Of a stretch of 64,000 bases of DNA, positions 60,457 to 64,000 are shown piece by piece. The notes under the pieces are model-generated. The model was given only the letters and a program-made list of their open reading frames with translations. It did no database searches and was not told the origin of the DNA. This DNA comes from Dioscorea cayenensis subsp. rotundata (lineage: Eukaryota > Streptophyta > Magnoliopsida > Dioscoreales > Dioscoreaceae): NCBI RefSeq assembly GCF_009730915.1, contig NC_052492.1, positions 434,001 to 498,000 on the forward strand. Reading direction: 5' to 3'. The translations under genes and the position numbers were made by a program. Positions within the stretch are counted from its first letter, which is position 1. The number at the start of each line of letters is the position of its first letter.

Positions 60457-63400
60457 ATGATACCTAAGCCCCCCTCAGACTTACCTTCAAGTAAAGTACT
60501 CCATCCCACATTATGGATGCCCTTTCCATTGTCGTTTCTACCCCAATAGAAATTCCTAACAATTTGGGAAATTTCTGCTAAGATCGATTCTGGAATGGGA
60601 TAGACAGAGAGGATATAAGTAGGAATGGAGAGAAGAGTAGAGTTAATCAAAATGTTCTTGGCAACCGGAGTAAGGTGAAACTTGGCCCATCTAGCAGCCG
60701 TGTTCCTCACTTTGTCAACCATGGGGATAAAAGAGTGGACAACTATCCTCTTGGGGTAGATGAGGACTCCAAGATATTTAAATGAAAAAGAAGCTTTGCC
60801 AAGATTCATAATTGTGCAGATTCTCTGGGTGACATGCTTATTGAACCAAGATGGGAAAAAAATTTGAGACTTAGAAAAGTTCGGTCGCTGCCCAGTAATG
60901 ATGGAATATGTTGATAAGCAATGTTTCAAATTTCTGGCCACGCGACGGGAGGCATGAATGATGAGAATCAAATCATCTACATACATGAGGTGATTAAAGT
61001 TGCAGCGAAGATTAGGATTAAATACAGGAATTCAATTATTGTGCAATCCGAAGTTGAGCATGTTGGTGAGTGTTTGAGACACAAGAATGAACAGATAAGA
61101 AGATCATTGGATCCCCCTGTCTAATTCCCCTGGAAGAGGAGAACCAAGGTGTGGGTTTACCATTTATTAGGATAGAAAAAGAGCTGGAATAAAGGCAGGT
61201 TGTGATCCAAGAGATCCAAATTGAGGGGAAGTTCATTTTAGATAAAATGGCAAGAATTGCACTCCAATTAATTGTATCATACGCTTTTTCGATGTCAAGC
61301 TTAATTATCATCCTAGGGGGGCTTGAGGTATCGTTCTCAATAGAGTGGACAACCTCTTGCACAGTAATAATATTATCAAAGAAGCAACGGCCAAGCACAA
61401 AGCCCACTTGTTCTTTGCCAATGAGATTAGGCAGGATGTTCTGAAGGCGATTGGTAAGGATTTTGGTTATAATTTTAAAACAAACATTGCAGAGAGATAT
61501 AGGTCGATAATCTGAGACTAGTCTAGGCTTATCTTTCTTAGGAATAAGGACGATATAAGTTCTAGCCCAAGAATTAGGCAAAAAGCATTTTTGAAACAAT
61601 ATTGAATAGCAGCAAAGAGATGATTACCAATGATTGGCCAGAAATTTCTATAGAATTCAACATTAAAGCCATCGGGTCCATGGGACTTACCTATGGGGAG
61701 ATCAAAGAGTGTAGAATAAACTTCCTATATAGTTACTTCCCGAACTAAGATGTCGCAATCGTGGAAAGGGAGTCTAGGCAGATCCGGGGAAGAGAGTCAA
61801 CAACATTCGCGCTGGAGATGGAAGGAGCTTTCTAGAGATTTTGATAATAATTAAGAAAAGCTTGATCAATATCATCAAGATCATAAAATGCGTTGCCATT
61901 TAAATCTTCAACTTGGGAAATATAATTATTATGCGCTCGAATGCAGAAAATAGAATGGAAAAATCTCGTATTTTTGTCCCCATCCCTAATCCACAATAAA
62001 CGAGCACGCTGGGCCCCATTTGATGGAACACTGACGATGAAGGGCAGAAAGTTTAGCGTAGTGCTCCATCAAAGCATGATGCGAATCAGAATCAATATCG
62101 GAAAGCTCAAGGTTTTGAATCAAATTTTCGGTGTGAATAATAGCAGATTCCACATTATTAACTCCAGAAGAACATCAGGAATTAAGATTGATACGAGACG
62201 GAAAAAGCAAATGATTAAAGGCATGCATTGGGTTACCATGAGGGGAGAAGTTAAAAGCATCGCGAACAGCCTCATGGCAACCCAAGTGGTCAAACCAATA
62301 GTTTTCAAATATGAACATTCTTTTATTGTGTCTAGGAAGAAGGTTAGCCGAAAGAAAGAGAGGGGAATGATCCGAAAAATACCGAGAGAGATACTTAAGA
62401 GTATAGGATTTAAAAGTATTGTTCCACTCAATGTTCACCAGGCAACGATCAAGCCTTGCCCAGCGACGAGCAGAGCCAAGTTGATTGTTGCACCAGGTGT
62501 AAGGGGAACCGATATGTTTTAAATCCAACAAGTTATTATTATTTATAAAATCGATAAAAAAAATGAGCTTTACGATTATAATAGGAAAAATGTCCTCCCT
62601 TATGCTCATTCCTGGGGAGAACGTTGTTAAAGTCTCCCAGGAGAAGCCAAGGGAGACCAAGAGGGAAAATTTTAGATAGCTCATACCATAGAAAATATTA
62701 ACTGCACCAGCGAAGAGAGTTATAAATCATAGAAATAATAAAAGTTTTGGACATGGTAGTAGACACAACAAGGTGCAAAGCATGACGAGAAATGGCTAAA
62801 TGGGTTATCCAAAGAACGATGATACCTCCCAAAAATCCATCGGCCAGAATAGCAGCCCATTCCCAATGTCTAGGAATTTTGTTGCAAAATCGATCAACAC
62901 GCTCCGAGTTAGCACGGGTCTCAACTAGACAGACAATGAGAGGCCTGAACCTCTTTATGAGGTGAAACACCCTAGCTGAAGTATCCCTAGCAGAGATCCC
63001 TCTGTAATTCCAGCAAATAAATTTAGCACAATTCATTAAAAAACTTAACTAAAGAAGAGAGAGACAGAAACTTCCTATCCAGGAGAAGCGGTTGAAAGGG
63101 GCATAGATTTAGGAGCGCGAGCTCCCAACATCCATCCTTCCTTTCTTTAGAGAAACTTCCGCATCAAGTGTGCTTTTCCTTATAAGTGCATCCCTTCGTA
63201 CCTCTTCTTGGTATTATACCAATGTCATAGAATCATCTGGGCCACCATCCGCATAGTCATAAGACATGCCATCTACGTCATCCTCCGACAAATCCTCATC
63301 CTCGCTGCTATCTTCTTCCATATCCTTAGAATCGAGAGCATCCGACACCTTCTCAACCACAGAGTTATGGAAAGAAACAACTGAGTTATAGGGGGAAGAG

Positions 63401-64000
63401 AGTAATGGCTGTGAACAACGAAGAATAGGGGTGGAGATAGATGTCTAGTAGGGGTATGTTGCTTTCCAACGTCTCGAACGCTAGGACAAGGAGTGATTTG
63501 ATTGGGGGTAGCTGTCGGTAAGGTGGCTTGGAAAGTGGAACCGTCTCTTGGGGGAAAGATGTGTTCAGAAGGATGATTTTCGATAATGGTGGGTGGGATC
63601 TCGAGGGATCCAACGATAGAATTTACTTGCTGAACAGTATTGGAGTGAATGGAGGGGGGTTAGAGCTTGGGTTACTGTGTGGGGTGTGAGAACCGGAGTA
63701 CCGTCCCCTGCTAGAGCTTCTATGCCCGCCACGTGGCCTGGAAACAGCGGCTCCTCGGGACTTGATGAATGGTGCAGTTGCATCGGCTGCAGTTCTCGTT
63801 GTCACATGAGTGGCACGAGCTCCACCCTCGCGACCGCGAGCACGACCTCGCCGGCGAGAGACCACGAGCCATGGCCCATATTCCATCTCCGGCAGGTACT
63901 GCTTCGATGAACCACCATCATGCGAGGTATGAGTAGGGGGATCAGAAATGTCCATACATTGATCCATACCAAGAGAGACCTGATTGGACCCCTCTACCGA
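60457..64000 (-). mobile_element. L1-type LINE, copy C, 3'-truncated, runs off the window
   Basis: Minus-strand order: the end of ORF1 (63967-63386, with EYGPWLVVSRRRGR and a Ser/Arg/Pro-rich tail, typical of plant LINE gag-like proteins); endonuclease (63036-62120, with FICWNYRGI, LVETRAN, RRWARLDRCL and FSDHSPL); reverse transcriptase (about 61700-60930, with SWARTYIVLIPKKDKP, LDIEKAYDTINWSAIL, GIRQGDP and YVDDLIL). A further block runs to 60457 (FKYLGVLIYPKRIV). The zinc-binding and RNase H parts and the 3' end are missing, which is unusual because LINEs are normally truncated at the 5' end; this implies a later deletion. Frameshifts interrupt the endonuclease and the RT (near 61100). It is the only copy here with visible ORF1. 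Confidence 0.9.

Noticed and set aside
1..64000. CRISPR arrays, bacterial operons, rRNA or tRNA genes
   Set aside because: None was recognised. The tRNA-like 11 bases at 4013-4023 are a retrotransposon primer-binding site.

Overview
This is a nuclear chromosome segment from a flowering plant. The evidence is intron-containing genes with GT/AG splice sites, a plastid-targeted glutamyl-tRNA reductase, a plant-type tyrosylprotein sulfotransferase, a LONELY GUY cytokinin enzyme, a TIFY-CCT-GATA factor, plant LINEs, a Ty1/copia element and hAT-type MITEs. I lean towards a monocot but cannot prove it from sequence alone. A run of exactly 1000 N (53847-54846) shows a scaffolded assembly gap.

Layout. 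1-9690 is a nest of retrotransposon remains: a decayed LINE (1-3483), a rearranged Ty1/copia piece with one LTR and a primer-binding site (3484-4800), and a second LINE (5290-9690). 10121-10973 holds a TATA box and a short WAV3-family RING-finger gene that lacks the rest of the family's protein. 11340-14300 is an AT-rich array with a dimeric period near 360 bp. 16665-20270 is a complete NCRK-like receptor kinase gene (9 coding exons, 620 aa by my splicing). 21167-25877 on the minus strand is a complete TIFY/CCT/GATA (ZML-type) gene (7 coding exons, 298 aa). 27301-28318 is a broken PPR gene. 28319-35564 holds no gene I can support. 35565-38153 holds three well-bounded insertions: a 5'-truncated LINE with a 16-bp target duplication, a 900-bp hAT-like MITE with an 8-bp duplication, and a 240-bp retroposon with a 14-bp duplication. 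39348-41454 is a LOG gene (7 exons, 220 aa). 42878-47743 on the minus strand is a tyrosylprotein sulfotransferase gene (12 exons, 505 aa). 49010-53846 is AT-rich with old duplications. 55439-58216 is HEMA (3 exons, 539 aa), preceded by a C-rich minisatellite next to the gap. 59406-60256 is a second hAT-like MITE with a perfect 8-bp duplication, and 60457-64000 is a third LINE on the minus strand running off the window.

The host genes are unrelated single-copy functions: membrane signalling (NCRK), transcription (ZML), cytokinin activation (LOG), peptide-hormone sulfation (TPST) and tetrapyrrole synthesis (HEMA). They do not form a cluster or pathway. All exon boundaries were read by eye from splice consensus, phase and family resemblance; none is supported by transcripts here. 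The most unusual structures are the inverted copia arrangement, the dimeric AT-rich array, the minisatellite upstream of HEMA and the truncated RING gene with a good promoter.
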